From Desulfatiglandales bacterium (lineage in GTDB: Bacteria; Desulfobacterota; DSM-4660; Desulfatiglandales; HGW-15): a stretch of DNA of 35,947 bases. Where the stretch lies: positions 1-35,947 of the forward strand of contig JAQYVK010000109.1 of assembly GCA_030145585.1 (NCBI GenBank), in the 5' to 3' direction. Positions 1 to 10,259 of this stretch are shown here, piece after piece; position 1 is the first letter of the stretch, and each line of letters opens with the position of its first letter. The notes under the pieces were generated by a model. The model was not told the origin of the DNA and searched no databases. It saw only the letters and a program-made list of their open reading frames with translations. The position numbers were made by a program, and so were the translations under genes.

Positions 1-137
1 TTATATCAGATAATGTAGTCTACATTTAAGCTTATATTTATTCAATAAGTTTCAGGGCTTTGCATGAATGAGGCGCGATTAACTTTTATAGTTGATGTCA
101 TAAATATGTTTCGATTGCAAGGAGTGTGCGACAGTAT

Positions 138-301
138 AAAATCCCCCCTAGCCCCCCTTTTTCAAAAGGGGGGAAACGCTCACACTCCGGCATTTCTCAT
201 TACGGCCTCAGGTGTGCTGATACACCTTCAGGCCGTCATGAGTTCCCCCTTTGGCAAACGACTCGACATGAGCTCGTCGAATGTGGGGGACCGGGGGATT
301 T
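138..301. repeat. Composite palindromic intergenic element: outer arms AAATCCCCC/GGGGGATTT with inner hairpins
   Basis: AAATCCCCC at 139-147 is complementary to GGGGGATTT at 293-301. Inner CCCCCCTTTTTCAAAAGGGGGG and a long imperfect hairpin at about 196-242 (ACGGCCT...AGGCCGT). Confidence 0.6.
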
Positions 302-364
302 AATAAAAAGACCAATCGGAACATATTTCTGACAATCACTATAAAACCAGGGCGAGGGGCGACT

Positions 365-706
365 ATGAAAGATTATATTCAGGTGTTTACGACGACGGTG
401 AATAAGGATGATGCCAGAGAAATTGCAAGAGATTTGGTGGAAAATCGACTGGTGGCTTGTGCACAAGTCGTTGGTCCCATAATGAGCACTTACCGCTGGA
501 AGGGAAAGATCGAAGAGGAGGAGGAATGGCTTTGCATCCTGAAAAGCCGGTATGAAAGTTATGAAAAATTAGAAGATAGAATCAAGAGCATTCATCCCTA
601 TGAAGAACCGGAGATTTTGGCCTTACCTGTTGTTAAAGGGAGTCGAGGGTATCTGGAATGGATAGACCGGCAGTTGAAAGCCGACCCTGAAAATGAAGGT
701 GCTTGA
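365..706 (+). CDS. cutA: Divalent-cation tolerance protein CutA
   Basis: MKDYIQVFTTTVNKDDAREIARDLVENRLVACAQVVGPIMSTYRWKGKIEEEEEWLCILKS matches the CutA family. Start trimmed to the ATG at 365. Confidence 0.93.
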   Translation: MKDYIQVFTTTVNKDDAREIARDLVENRLVACAQVVGPIMSTYRWKGKIEEEEEWLCILKSRYESYEKLEDRIKSIHPYEEPEILALPVVKGSRGYLEWIDRQLKADPENEGA

Positions 707-712
707 GGTATT

Positions 713-746
713 TGATGAACCCCATGCGGAAGCATGGGGTTCATCA
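713..746. terminator. Perfect 15-bp hairpin between convergent cutA and mogA-like genes
   Basis: TGATGAACCCCATGC-GGAA-GCATGGGGTTCATCA; no strong T-run. Confidence 0.6.
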
Positions 747-1241
747 GGTGGCACAGTCTGACGTATCTCCATTAAGCTTCAAAACGGCATGTTTCAAAGC
801 AGGCAAGATAACCGAGAGATTCTCCCGGACACCCCGGGGACTACCTGGCAGGTTAATGATCAGACAGGTTCCTCGTACCCCCGCCATAGCCCGGGAGATC
901 ATGGCATGGGGTGTCTTCTTAAGGCTTTCCGCCCTCATGGCCTCGGCAAATCCCGGGACTTCGTAATCGAGCACTTCTTCCATGGCTTGGGGCGTCACAT
1001 CGGTCGGGCTAACACCCGTGCCACCCGAGGTGACGATCAGAGACAAACCGACATTGTCGACCCATTCCTGAAGTGTCTCGATAATCTTCGGTCGGTCGTC
1101 CGGAACGATCTCTTGTCGAAGAATGGTGAATCCTTCCCCTTCAAGCATTTCGGCCGCAAGCCTTCCGCTTTCGTCTATTCGTTCTCCCCGGGAGGCCTTA
1201 TCGCTCAAAGTCAGAACGCCGGCTCCCAGCATATTTTCCAT
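744..1241 (-). CDS. mogA: Molybdenum cofactor biosynthesis protein, MogA/MoaB family
   Basis: LTLSDKASRGERIDESG, SLIVTSGGTGVSPTDVTPQAMEEVLDYEVPGF and NLPGSPRGVRENLSVILPALKHAV are MogA/MoaB motifs. Confidence 0.88.
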   Translation of the reverse strand: MENMLGAGVLTLSDKASRGERIDESGRLAAEMLEGEGFTILRQEIVPDDRPKIIETLQEWVDNVGLSLIVTSGGTGVSPTDVTPQAMEEVLDYEVPGFAEAMRAESLKKTPHAMISRAMAGVRGTCLIINLPGSPRGVRENLSVILPALKHAVLKLNGDTSDCAT

Positions 1242-1249
1242 GTAATGCG

Positions 1250-3328
1250 TTATTCCCCTTTCCGGGTCTCCGCGATGACTTTTTCGGCCAATTGGGCCGG
1301 GACTTCTTCGTAACTGGCATGCTCCATCTGAAAGGACCCCCGACCCCCAGATATGGAGTTTAAATCTAAGGCATATTGTAGCACTTCCGACATAGGAGCC
1401 TGAGCCATGATGACTTGGTATTTCCCTTTGGTGTCCATGCCCAAGACCCGGCCACGTCTGCCGTTGAGGTCACCCATGACATCTCCCATAGCCTCTTCGG
1501 GAACTGTGATTTCCAATTTCATAATGGGCTCGAGGAGGACCGGATTAGATTCCTGCACGGCCTTCTTAAAACACATGCTTGCTGCAATCTTGAAGGCCAT
1601 TTCAGAAGAGTCCACATCATGAGATTTCCCGTCAAAGAATCGGACTTTCAGATCCACGACCGGATAACCGCCAAGCACACCGCTCTGAATCGCTTCATTT
1701 AGCCCTTTTTCAACGGCAGGGACAAAGTTCCGGGGAACATTCATGCCCACGAGGGCCTCTTCAAACTCGAAACCTTGGCCCCTTCCCAAGGGCGATAAGT
1801 CGAAATGGACTTCGGCAAATTGGCCCCGGCCGCCCGACTGTTTTTTGTGCCTATAGATGACCCTGTTTACCGTCTTTTTGATGGTCTCCAGGTAAGGTAC
1901 TTTTATGGGTTTAAGGTTTACCTCAACCCCAAATTTTCGGTTCAATTTTTCACTGGTGGTCTCCAGATGGATCTGCCCGGTCCCGGAAAGGATGATTTCA
2001 GAGGTGGCCTGATCCCTTTCCAGCTTTAGGGTAGGGTCCTCTTCTAGGAGTCTGGCAAGGGATGTGAAGACCTTATCTTCGCTCCCTTTCACTTTGGCCC
2101 CTACGGCATAGGAGATCACGGACGGGAGTGGTTGGACGGGTTCGAATATGATGGGATCGCTCTCCTGACACAGTGTATCTCCGGTTCCCGTCACCTTCAA
2201 CTTGGGGATGGCAATAATGTCTCCCGGAATGGCCACTTCTACAGCTTTCTGTTTTTTACCTTCCATAAGAAAAATTTGTCCGAATTTCTCTTTGGTCTTT
2301 TTATTGGCGTTGAAAACAGTCGATTCCGCCTTTAGGGAGCCTGAAAGGATCCTCAATAAGCTAAGTTTTCCGGCAAAGGGATCCGCCACAGTCTTGAAAA
2401 CAATGGACGAAAAAGGGGCTTCGAGGGATGGTGTCCTTTCAGCATCCTCCTCTCCACCGGGCAGCTTCCCTTTAAATCCGTCTCTTTCGGTGGGCGAGGG
2501 CAGACCCTGAGCAATCATATTCATGAGTTGGGCCACGCCCATATTCAGGGTTGCTGAGCCGGAAACGATGGGGACGAGTAGTTGTGATTTGATTCCCTTG
2601 ATGAAGGTTTGTTCTATTTCCGGGGCACTGAGTTCCTCACCCTCGAGGTATTTTTCCATGAGGTTGTCATCCGCTTCAACAATATCCTCTATCATCTTTT
2701 CGCGCCACTCCCCAACAGTCTCAGCCATGTCATCCGGTATATCTGAGTCCTCGAATTTCCCGCTTCCGTCACGACTGCAAATATGGGCCTTCATTTTGAT
2801 TAAATCAACCACCCCCTGGAAATTGTCCTCGGCCCCAATAGGTAAAAAGATCGGTGTCGCTTTTATGTTAAAGTTTTTGGCGATATTCTCCACGACGCTG
2901 AAAAAATTAGCCCTTTCCCTGTCCATTTTATTGATGAAGATGATTCGCGGAAGGTTTTGCTCGTCTGCAAAGGCCCAGACCTTTTCTGTCCCTATTTTAA
3001 CCCCGGCAGTGGCATCCACCACGACGACCACCCCATCTGCGGCCTGAAGTGAAGATCTGGTATCAGAGAGGAAATTGTCATCACCTGGCGTATCTATCAG
3101 ATTGATCTCATGTTTTTTCCAATTGCAATGGTGAAAGGCCGTGCTGATTGTGATTTTCCTCTTGGTCTCTTCCGGTTCAAAATCAAAATTAGATGTCCCG
3201 TCATCTACCCTGCCGAGTCTGTTGGTCGCCTTTCCATTTAAAAGCATGGCTTCTGCTAAAGAGGTTTTTCCTGAACCCACATGGGCCACAATACCAACAT
3301 TCCTCAATTGTTCACTTTTTCTTTCCAT
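1250..3328 (-). CDS. Elongation factor G-like translational GTPase
   Basis: 692-aa EF-G-like ORF: GIVAHVGSGKTS P-loop, NKMD, EF-G domains IV/V (MEHASYEEVPAQLAEKVIAE). G3 motif is DTPGD rather than DTPGH. Confidence 0.9.
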   Translation of the reverse strand: MERKSEQLRNVGIVAHVGSGKTSLAEAMLLNGKATNRLGRVDDGTSNFDFEPEETKRKITISTAFHHCNWKKHEINLIDTPGDDNFLSDTRSSLQAADGVVVVVDATAGVKIGTEKVWAFADEQNLPRIIFINKMDRERANFFSVVENIAKNFNIKATPIFLPIGAEDNFQGVVDLIKMKAHICSRDGSGKFEDSDIPDDMAETVGEWREKMIEDIVEADDNLMEKYLEGEELSAPEIEQTFIKGIKSQLLVPIVSGSATLNMGVAQLMNMIAQGLPSPTERDGFKGKLPGGEEDAERTPSLEAPFSSIVFKTVADPFAGKLSLLRILSGSLKAESTVFNANKKTKEKFGQIFLMEGKKQKAVEVAIPGDIIAIPKLKVTGTGDTLCQESDPIIFEPVQPLPSVISYAVGAKVKGSEDKVFTSLARLLEEDPTLKLERDQATSEIILSGTGQIHLETTSEKLNRKFGVEVNLKPIKVPYLETIKKTVNRVIYRHKKQSGGRGQFAEVHFDLSPLGRGQGFEFEEALVGMNVPRNFVPAVEKGLNEAIQSGVLGGYPVVDLKVRFFDGKSHDVDSSEMAFKIAASMCFKKAVQESNPVLLEPIMKLEITVPEEAMGDVMGDLNGRRGRVLGMDTKGKYQVIMAQAPMSEVLQYALDLNSISGGRGSFQMEHASYEEVPAQLAEKVIAETRKGE

Positions 3329-3351
3329 GTTTCATTCCTTTCCAGAGTATA

Positions 3352-3475
3352 GAATGCCTCGTACTTTGCACGAGGCATTCTGGCTTATTACGGCTTTTCG
3401 GCTGAAAGTGCCTTTCAGCAAAACAACGGCTGTTCATTCGAACAGCAGAAGAGGCCCCGACCTCCGGTCAGGGTT
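3352..3475. repeat. Cluster of consecutive short hairpins
   Basis: GAATGCCTCGT-ACTTTGC-ACGAGGCATTC (3352-3380), GCTGAAAG-TGC-CTTTCAGC (3401-3419), GCTGTTC-ATTC-GAACAGC (3429-3446), and a weaker GACC-TCC-GGTC. Confidence 0.6.
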
Positions 3476-3728
3476 TTTCTCGAAGCCGTCTTAAGAATTC
3501 GCCAACTTTGATGGGGAAATCAACAGATTGTCTGTTCGGGATTCTCACGGATTTCCCTAAACCCATTGGGGTTTTGCCAAAAAAGGTAAGTGCCTAAAAT
3601 AAAAAACTTATATCACCCGTTAAACCAAAGTCAAGCCCAGAATGCAGAGACGGATTTTTTCATTGCCAATTGATGGAATTATGTTATTTTGTTTACTTTT
3701 TCATAATAAATTGATTAACTTATTGTCG

Positions 3729-4652
3729 ATGTTGATTCCTGAACTCATAGATAAATTTATCGACTATCTCAGATCCAATAGGGGCTATTCCGAGCATACC
3801 ATCAGAAATTATCAAATTGATTTGAGACAGTTCCAGGAATTTTTACCAGGAGGGGAGGGATCGGGTGAGAAGGCATTGGCTGCGCAGGAGCCGGAATCAG
3901 TAGATTTCAGAGTTATCCGGGAGTACCTAGGGCACCTACATGGAGGCTACAAAAAAACGACGATCGCCCGCAAGCTATCTGCCATCCGGTCATTTTTCTA
4001 TTTCCTCGAAAAAAGGGGGCTGGGAAAGGATAATCCAGCGGCAGACATCCCTACACCGAAATTGGGGAAGTATATTCCCGCATATCTCCCTGTGGATGAA
4101 ATGTTCAGACTCCTGGATGGCCCGGATCGAGAAAAACCACTCGGTATGCGGGACCTGGCCATACTTGAAGTGCTCTATTCATGTGGGATCCGGGTGAGTG
4201 AACTGGCGGGGTTGAACAATTCAAGTATCGATTTCGACCAACGTTTGGTCAAAGTCCTGGGGAAAGGGAATAAAGAGAGGATCGTACCTATCGGGCAATA
4301 TGCCGTGAGAGCCATAAAAAATTATATGGAAGCCACCTTTTCCCTAAGGAAAAGAACAGGTGGGGACACTCAAGAGAGTCCCCTCTTCATTAATTTTCGA
4401 GGAGGCCGTCTTTCTACCCGCAGCATCGCTAGAATGATTAAAAAGTATGAGATCGCACAGGGCCTGATGACCGAAATCACCCCACATGGACTGCGGCATA
4501 CTTTTGCCACCCACCTCTTGGACGGAGGGGCTGATCTGCGGTCAGTCCAGGAGCTTCTCGGGCATGCGAGTCTCTCTACAACTCAAAAATACACCCATGT
4601 AAGCCTGGACAGGCTCATGGCGGTTTATGACAAGTCCCATCCCAGGAAGTAA
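3729..4652 (+). CDS. xerC: Site-specific tyrosine recombinase XerC/XerD family
   Basis: Phage-integrase family signature: LYSCGIRVSELAGL, KGNKERIVPIG, HGLRHTFATHLLDGGADLRSVQELLGHASLSTTQKYTHVS. Position upstream of hslVU suggests XerC. Start trimmed to an internal ATG. Confidence 0.92.
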   Translation: MLIPELIDKFIDYLRSNRGYSEHTIRNYQIDLRQFQEFLPGGEGSGEKALAAQEPESVDFRVIREYLGHLHGGYKKTTIARKLSAIRSFFYFLEKRGLGKDNPAADIPTPKLGKYIPAYLPVDEMFRLLDGPDREKPLGMRDLAILEVLYSCGIRVSELAGLNNSSIDFDQRLVKVLGKGNKERIVPIGQYAVRAIKNYMEATFSLRKRTGGDTQESPLFINFRGGRLSTRSIARMIKKYEIAQGLMTEITPHGLRHTFATHLLDGGADLRSVQELLGHASLSTTQKYTHVSLDRLMAVYDKSHPRK

Positions 4653-4694
4653 CAGGAAGCCCAATAGGAAACAGGTATCAAAGGATAGGCAAAA

Positions 4695-5255
4695 ATGAAA
4701 ACCACGGATATAATTCGCGCAACCACCATTTTATCTGTCAGGAAGGATAAAAGAGCGGTCATAGCGGGTGATGGCCAAGTGAGTCTCGGCGAAACCATCA
4801 TGAAGCATAAGGCCGTTAAGGTTCGCTTCATGTATAAAAGAAAGATCCTGGCAGGCTTTGCAGGGGCGGTGGCCGATGCGTTCAACCTCTTCGAAAGATT
4901 AGAAGCGAAACTGGAAGGGTTCAACGGAAATCTGCCCCGGGCTGCTGTTGACTTGGCAAAAGACTGGAGAACGGACAAGATCCTCCGAAGACTCGAAGCG
5001 CTGCTCCTTGCAATGGATGAGGAACATACGCTGATTATCTCCGGTACCGGGGATGTTATCGAACCTGATGAATCGGTGGCTGCCATAGGCTCGGGCGGTC
5101 CTTATGCCCTTGCAGCGGCCCGGGCATTGACGGCACATTCTGATCTGGATGCCCCTACTATCGCCAGGGAAGCCCTAAAAATAACCGCTTCAATCTGTCT
5201 CTACACCAATGACCAGATCGTGGTGCATGAGCTTGGAGAGAGTGAGAACAAATGA
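4695..5255 (+). CDS. hslV: ATP-dependent protease HslV peptidase subunit
   Basis: [65 protein letters not shown]. Confidence 0.96.
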   Translation: MKTTDIIRATTILSVRKDKRAVIAGDGQVSLGETIMKHKAVKVRFMYKRKILAGFAGAVADAFNLFERLEAKLEGFNGNLPRAAVDLAKDWRTDKILRRLEALLLAMDEEHTLIISGTGDVIEPDESVAAIGSGGPYALAAARALTAHSDLDAPTIAREALKITASICLYTNDQIVVHELGESENK

Positions 5256-6658
5256 AAATGGATGTCACAAAGATCGATCACTTCATGAAAGTCTTAAAGC
5301 CAAAGGAGATTGTCTCTGAACTCGATAAATATATCATCGGCCAAGATCAGGCCAAGCGTTCCGTGGCTATTGCCTTGCGAAACCGGTGGAGGCGGCAACA
5401 GGTACCACCCGATCTCAGGGATGAAATCGCGCCTAAAAATATCATCATGATCGGTCCCACGGGGGTCGGAAAAACAGAGATTGCCCGGCGTCTGGCCAGA
5501 CTTGCAAAATCTCCTTTTCTTAAAATAGAGGCGACGAAATTTACAGAGGTGGGGTATGTGGGTCGCGATGTTGAATCCATGATACGAGACCTGACGGAAC
5601 TGGCGACCAACATGGCAAAAAAAGAGGCCCAAGAAGAGGTCAAGACAAAGGCCCGAGAGCTGGCTGAGGAAAGGCTGCTGGATATTTTACTCCCAAAGAA
5701 AAGAGAAGAAATCCGGGAGGAGGAGAAAGGGGATAGGGAAAAGGTCCTTGAGGTGGTCAAGGCAGACAAGACAGAAATCGATTCGACCAGAGACAAATTG
5801 AGGCGATTGCTAAGGGGTGGAAAACTGGATTCTCGTTATGTTGAGCTGGAGACGGCAAACAGGAATATGCCCATGATTGAGGTTTTTTCCAACGCCGGCA
5901 TTGAAGAGATGGAATTCAACATTAAAGAAGTCTTTGGAAATATGTTTCCTACGAAGAAAAAAAAGAGGCGAGTCAAGATTCCGGAGGCCATGGAGGTCAT
6001 CATTCAGGAAGAGTCACAGAAGCTTATTGATATGGAGAAGGTGATCGAAGATGCAATCCGGATGACGGAGCAGAACGGGATTATATTCCTGGACGAACTG
6101 GATAAAGTCGCAGGCTCCGAATCAAGGCACGGGCCGGATGTATCCAGGGAAGGTGTCCAACGGGACCTCCTTCCCATAGTGGAGGGCTCCACCGTCGCCA
6201 CCAAGTACGGGATGGTTAAAACAGACCATATCCTGTTTATTGCAGCCGGTGCATTTAATGTAAGCAAACCATCGGATCTGTTGCCGGAGCTCCAAGGGAG
6301 GTTTCCCATCAGGGTAGAATTGAGTTCACTGTCCCAGGAAGATTTTGTTCGAATTTTGACGGAGCCCAAGAATGCCCTCATCACCCAGTATAGGGCACTC
6401 CTATACACTGAGGGGGTTGAGCTTGAATTCGAAGAATCTGCTATTGATGAGATTGCGCGCATCGCCAGCGATGTCAATGAGCGCATGGAGAATATTGGAG
6501 CCAGAAGGCTCCATACGGTCATGGAAAAACTGCTGGACGAAATATCCTTTGATGCCCCGGATATGAAGGAAAAAAAGGTCGATATCGACCGGCACTATGT
6601 GTCGGAAAAGCTAAAGGATATTTTCGAAGACGAAAACCTGAGCAGGTATATTTTGTGA
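5252..6658 (+). CDS. hslU: ATP-dependent protease ATPase subunit HslU
   Basis: [59 protein letters not shown]-terminal LSRYIL. Confidence 0.97.
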   Translation: MKMDVTKIDHFMKVLKPKEIVSELDKYIIGQDQAKRSVAIALRNRWRRQQVPPDLRDEIAPKNIIMIGPTGVGKTEIARRLARLAKSPFLKIEATKFTEVGYVGRDVESMIRDLTELATNMAKKEAQEEVKTKARELAEERLLDILLPKKREEIREEEKGDREKVLEVVKADKTEIDSTRDKLRRLLRGGKLDSRYVELETANRNMPMIEVFSNAGIEEMEFNIKEVFGNMFPTKKKKRRVKIPEAMEVIIQEESQKLIDMEKVIEDAIRMTEQNGIIFLDELDKVAGSESRHGPDVSREGVQRDLLPIVEGSTVATKYGMVKTDHILFIAAGAFNVSKPSDLLPELQGRFPIRVELSSLSQEDFVRILTEPKNALITQYRALLYTEGVELEFEESAIDEIARIASDVNERMENIGARRLHTVMEKLLDEISFDAPDMKEKKVDIDRHYVSEKLKDIFEDENLSRYIL

Positions 6659-6668
6659 GATTTGTCAA

Positions 6669-7556
6669 ATGACAATTGATCAGACAGATAGAGCCAAGGT
6701 CCTTATTGAGGCCCTTCCCTATATTAGGCGGTTTAACAATGCCATCATCGTCGTAAAATATGGTGGGCACGCCATGGTCGATGAAACGCTGAAAAAGAAT
6801 TTTGCTTTGGACATCATTCTCATGAAGTATGTGGGGCTGAATCCTATCGTCGTGCATGGTGGGGGTCCCCAGATCGGCGAGGTCTTGAAAAAGCTGTCCA
6901 TTGAGTCGGAGTTCGTCGATGGCATGCGGGTGACTGATCAACAGACCATGGATGTGGTAGAGATGGTTTTAGTGGGGAGGGTCAACAAAGAGATCGTAGC
7001 CTTGATCAATCAGAATGGCGGCCGCTCCGTAGGTCTTTCAGGAAAAGACGGGCAGCTCATCACCGCAAAAAAAATGAGATACCTCAAGAATGGCTCTGCC
7101 GATCAACCTCCGGAGATCATCGATATGGGGATGGTGGGGGAAATCGTTGCCATCGACAACCGGATTCTTATGAGTCTTATGGATGGCCGGTTTATTCCGG
7201 TTATCGCCCCAGTGGGCGCCGGGAATGAAGGGGAGACATATAATATCAATGCGGATCTGGTAGCGGGGCATATCGCTGCTTCCCTGAAGGCCAGAAAAAT
7301 GATCCTCCTTACAGATACGGAAGGGGTCCTGGACAAGGAAGGGAAATTGCTCTCTTCCATCAAGATAGAAAAGGTCCAGGAATTGATTCAGGATGAAACG
7401 ATCAAGGGCGGCATGATACCCAAGGTAAACTGCTGTCTTGAGGCGATGAGCGGTGGGGTAAAAAAGGCCCACATTATTGATGGGCGAAAGGAACATGCTA
7501 TTTTGCTGGAAATTTTTTCCAAAGGTGGCATAGGGACAGAAATTATACATGAATGA
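6669..7556 (+). CDS. argB: Acetylglutamate kinase
   Basis: [60 protein letters not shown]. Confidence 0.96.
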   Translation: MTIDQTDRAKVLIEALPYIRRFNNAIIVVKYGGHAMVDETLKKNFALDIILMKYVGLNPIVVHGGGPQIGEVLKKLSIESEFVDGMRVTDQQTMDVVEMVLVGRVNKEIVALINQNGGRSVGLSGKDGQLITAKKMRYLKNGSADQPPEIIDMGMVGEIVAIDNRILMSLMDGRFIPVIAPVGAGNEGETYNINADLVAGHIAASLKARKMILLTDTEGVLDKEGKLLSSIKIEKVQELIQDETIKGGMIPKVNCCLEAMSGGVKKAHIIDGRKEHAILLEIFSKGGIGTEIIHE

Positions 7557-7582
7557 TAGCGCGGTATAAAGGGGGTTCATGA

Positions 7583-8794
7583 ATGAATGGACAGATGAAA
7601 GAGACACAGGCCCTTGCAGACAAGGTCATGTTTCAAACATATGCCAGATTTCCTATTACACTGGTTCGGGGAGAAGGCTGCCGCGTCTGGGATGAGGATG
7701 GGAAGGAATACCTTGATTTTGTAGGCGGTATCGCGGTCTGTGCTCTAGGACATAGCTCTCCCCTGGTCACCGAGGCTTTGGAGGCTCAGTCCAAAGAACT
7801 GGTCCACGTCTCAAACCTCTACTACACAAAACCGCAGATCGAGCTGGCCCGGCTCTTGGTGGAAAACTCCTTTGCCGACCGGGTCTTTTTCTGTAACAGC
7901 GGGGCAGAGGCGAACGAAGCGGCTATAAAACTTGCCAGGCGTTACTCAAAGGAGAAACACGGGGAGGGAAGACATACGATCATTTCCATGAAGGGATCTT
8001 TCCATGGTAGAACCATGGCCACCCTTTCGGCAACAGGGCAGGACAAAATACAAATAGGCTATGACCCATTGTTGACGGGTTTTAAATTTGTCCCGTTCAA
8101 TGATCTTACAGGCCTGGAGAAAGCGGTGGATGATACTGTATGCGCTGTGATACTTGAACCTATTCAAGGAGAGGGTGGCGTTGTTTACCCCCAGGAGGGA
8201 TATCTGCAGGGGGTTAAAAAAATCTGTGATGAGAAGGATTTACTCCTCATTTTTGATGAGGTCCAGGCGGGCATGGGGCGCACGGGAAAACTCTTCGCCC
8301 ACGAACACTTTGGGGTTGCACCCCACATCATGACCCTGGCTAAAGCCTTGGGAAACGGGCTTCCCATCGGTGCCATGCTTTCAATCGAAGATCTCAGCAG
8401 TGCCTTTGGGCCGGGGAGTCATGCCACCACCTTTGGGGGAACCCCCCTCGTGACTGCCGTTGCGAGTACGGTGTTAAAGAGTATCCTGGACGATGGCTGG
8501 CTCAACCATTGTGCGCAGATGGGGGCATATCTCAAGGGGAGGTTAGAGGGATTCAGGGAGAAATATGATTTCATAAAGGATGTGAGAGGTCTCGGTCTCA
8601 TCATCGGTGCCGAGCTTGACCGGGCGGGGGCCCCCGTGGTCAAAGCTTGTATGGAAAAGGGGTTCTTGATCAACTGCGCTCAGGACAATGTCCTTCGTTT
8701 TCTTCCACCGCTTATTGTTGGGAAAGAGGAGATTGATCATCTTTTGGAGACCCTCGATGAGATATTTGAGCATTTCCCGGCGGACAATGGATAG
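7583..8794 (+). CDS. argD: Acetylornithine aminotransferase
   Basis: Class-III aminotransferase: FCNSGAEANEAAIKLARRY, GSFHGRTMATLSATGQ, FDEVQAGMGRTGKLFAHEH, LAKALGNGLPIGAML; follows argB. Confidence 0.94.
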   Translation: MNGQMKETQALADKVMFQTYARFPITLVRGEGCRVWDEDGKEYLDFVGGIAVCALGHSSPLVTEALEAQSKELVHVSNLYYTKPQIELARLLVENSFADRVFFCNSGAEANEAAIKLARRYSKEKHGEGRHTIISMKGSFHGRTMATLSATGQDKIQIGYDPLLTGFKFVPFNDLTGLEKAVDDTVCAVILEPIQGEGGVVYPQEGYLQGVKKICDEKDLLLIFDEVQAGMGRTGKLFAHEHFGVAPHIMTLAKALGNGLPIGAMLSIEDLSSAFGPGSHATTFGGTPLVTAVASTVLKSILDDGWLNHCAQMGAYLKGRLEGFREKYDFIKDVRGLGLIIGAELDRAGAPVVKACMEKGFLINCAQDNVLRFLPPLIVGKEEIDHLLETLDEIFEHFPADNG

Positions 8795-8840
8795 GGTCAC
8801 GGTGAACAAAAGTTTTGTAGGATGACGGGAACAGGGTTCC

Positions 8841-10259
8841 ATGGCGACAAAGAAATCAAAGTCAAACAAAGAAAACCTCATGGACAACAAGGTATGGGGA
8901 GGCCGTTTCAGGGAGGGGACGGATGAGATCGTCGATCGCTTTAACGCCTCCATCGCCTTTGACCGAAACCTTTATTCCCAGGACATAGCGGGCAGCATAG
9001 CCTATTGTCGGATGCTGGCGAAACAAGAGATCATGAGCCAGGAAGAGGCCAAGCAGATAATCGATGCCCTCACCGAGATCAAGGGAGAGATGGACAGGGG
9101 TGAATTCTCCTTTGATGAAGCGAGTGAAGATATCCACGGTGCTGTTGAGAAGGCCCTTGTAGGGAAGGTCGGAAGTCTTGGGGAAAAGCTTCACACAGGG
9201 CGCAGCCGGAATGACCAGGTCTCCCTGGATGTGCGTTTGTATGTCAGAGAGGCCATTGGCCGGATGATTGCGCTGATTAAGGATATGCAAAGGGCATTGA
9301 TCGGCCTTGCTGAAGGTAATCTGGATTTGATTCTTCCCGGCTACACCCATCTGCAACGGGCTCAACCTGTTCTCCTGTCTCATCACTTGCTGGCTTACAA
9401 TGAGATGCTCAAGAGAGACCGGCAGCGGTTTCAGGAAAATCTTAAGCGGGTGAACATCATGCCTTTGGGCAGCGCTGCCCTCGCAGGGTCCACCTTTGAT
9501 CTGGACCGGGCCATGGTGGCCAAAGAACTCGGATTCGACGAGATTACAAAGAACAGTATGGATGCAGTCAGTGATCGGGATTTTGTGTTGGAGTTCCTCT
9601 TCGCGTCCTCCGCACTGATGATGCATATGAGCCGAATGAGCGAGGAAATGGTGATTTGGTCCAGCCAGGAGTTCGGGTTTATCAACCTCCCTGATGCCCT
9701 ATGTACAGGCAGTAGTATCATGCCCCAAAAGAAGAATCCGGACCTGCCGGAACTCGTAAGAGGAAAAACAGGCCGAATTTATGGACACCTGATTGCCCTT
9801 TTAACCACCATGAAGGGGCTTCCCCTGACTTACAACAAGGATATGCAGGAAGATAAGGAAGCGCTATTTGATACGGTAGATACAGTTGAGCTTTGTTTGA
9901 CGGTGATGACCCGCCTATTCGAAGAGATTTCTTTCGACGGAGAGAGGATGAGGGAAGCGGTTAAAAAGGGGTATCTGGCAGCAACAGACCTGGCTGATTA
10001 TCTGGTTGGAAAAGGGGTGACCTTTCGGCAGGCCCACGAGAAGGTCGGGAAAATAGTCCTTTATGCCATGGACGAAAAAAAGGAATTGGACCAGCTTAAT
10101 TTAGAAGAGCTGAAGACCTTTGACGAACAAATGGAGAAGGACGTATACGAGTGGTTGGATCCTGCTCTCTGCATAAAAAGAAGGGAGATCCATGGGGGTA
10201 CTGGGCCTAAGGGGGTAAAAAAGCGTCTAAAAGAGGCCAAGAGGGAGATCGAAACTTGA
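8841..10259 (+). CDS. argH: Argininosuccinate lyase
   Basis: VWGGRFREGTDEIVDRFNASIAFD, HTGRSRNDQVSLDVRLY, GSSIMPQKKNPDLPELVRGKTGR. Confidence 0.95.
   Translation: MATKKSKSNKENLMDNKVWGGRFREGTDEIVDRFNASIAFDRNLYSQDIAGSIAYCRMLAKQEIMSQEEAKQIIDALTEIKGEMDRGEFSFDEASEDIHGAVEKALVGKVGSLGEKLHTGRSRNDQVSLDVRLYVREAIGRMIALIKDMQRALIGLAEGNLDLILPGYTHLQRAQPVLLSHHLLAYNEMLKRDRQRFQENLKRVNIMPLGSAALAGSTFDLDRAMVAKELGFDEITKNSMDAVSDRDFVLEFLFASSALMMHMSRMSEEMVIWSSQEFGFINLPDALCTGSSIMPQKKNPDLPELVRGKTGRIYGHLIALLTTMKGLPLTYNKDMQEDKEALFDTVDTVELCLTVMTRLFEEISFDGERMREAVKKGYLAATDLADYLVGKGVTFRQAHEKVGKIVLYAMDEKKELDQLNLEELKTFDEQMEKDVYEWLDPALCIKRREIHGGTGPKGVKKRLKEAKREIET

Noticed and set aside
3729-4652. XerC-like recombinase as an integrase of a mobile island
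   Set aside because: The sequence and its position directly upstream of hslVU fit the chromosomal dimer-resolution xerC, not a phage/island integrase.
4625-5086. Minus-strand ORF (153 aa) opposite hslV
   Set aside because: Lies antisense to a clearly recognisable hslV; low-complexity Ser-rich translation typical of a shadow ORF.
8862-9626. Minus-strand ORF (254 aa) opposite argH
   Set aside because: Fully antisense to conserved argH, with no recognisable domain.
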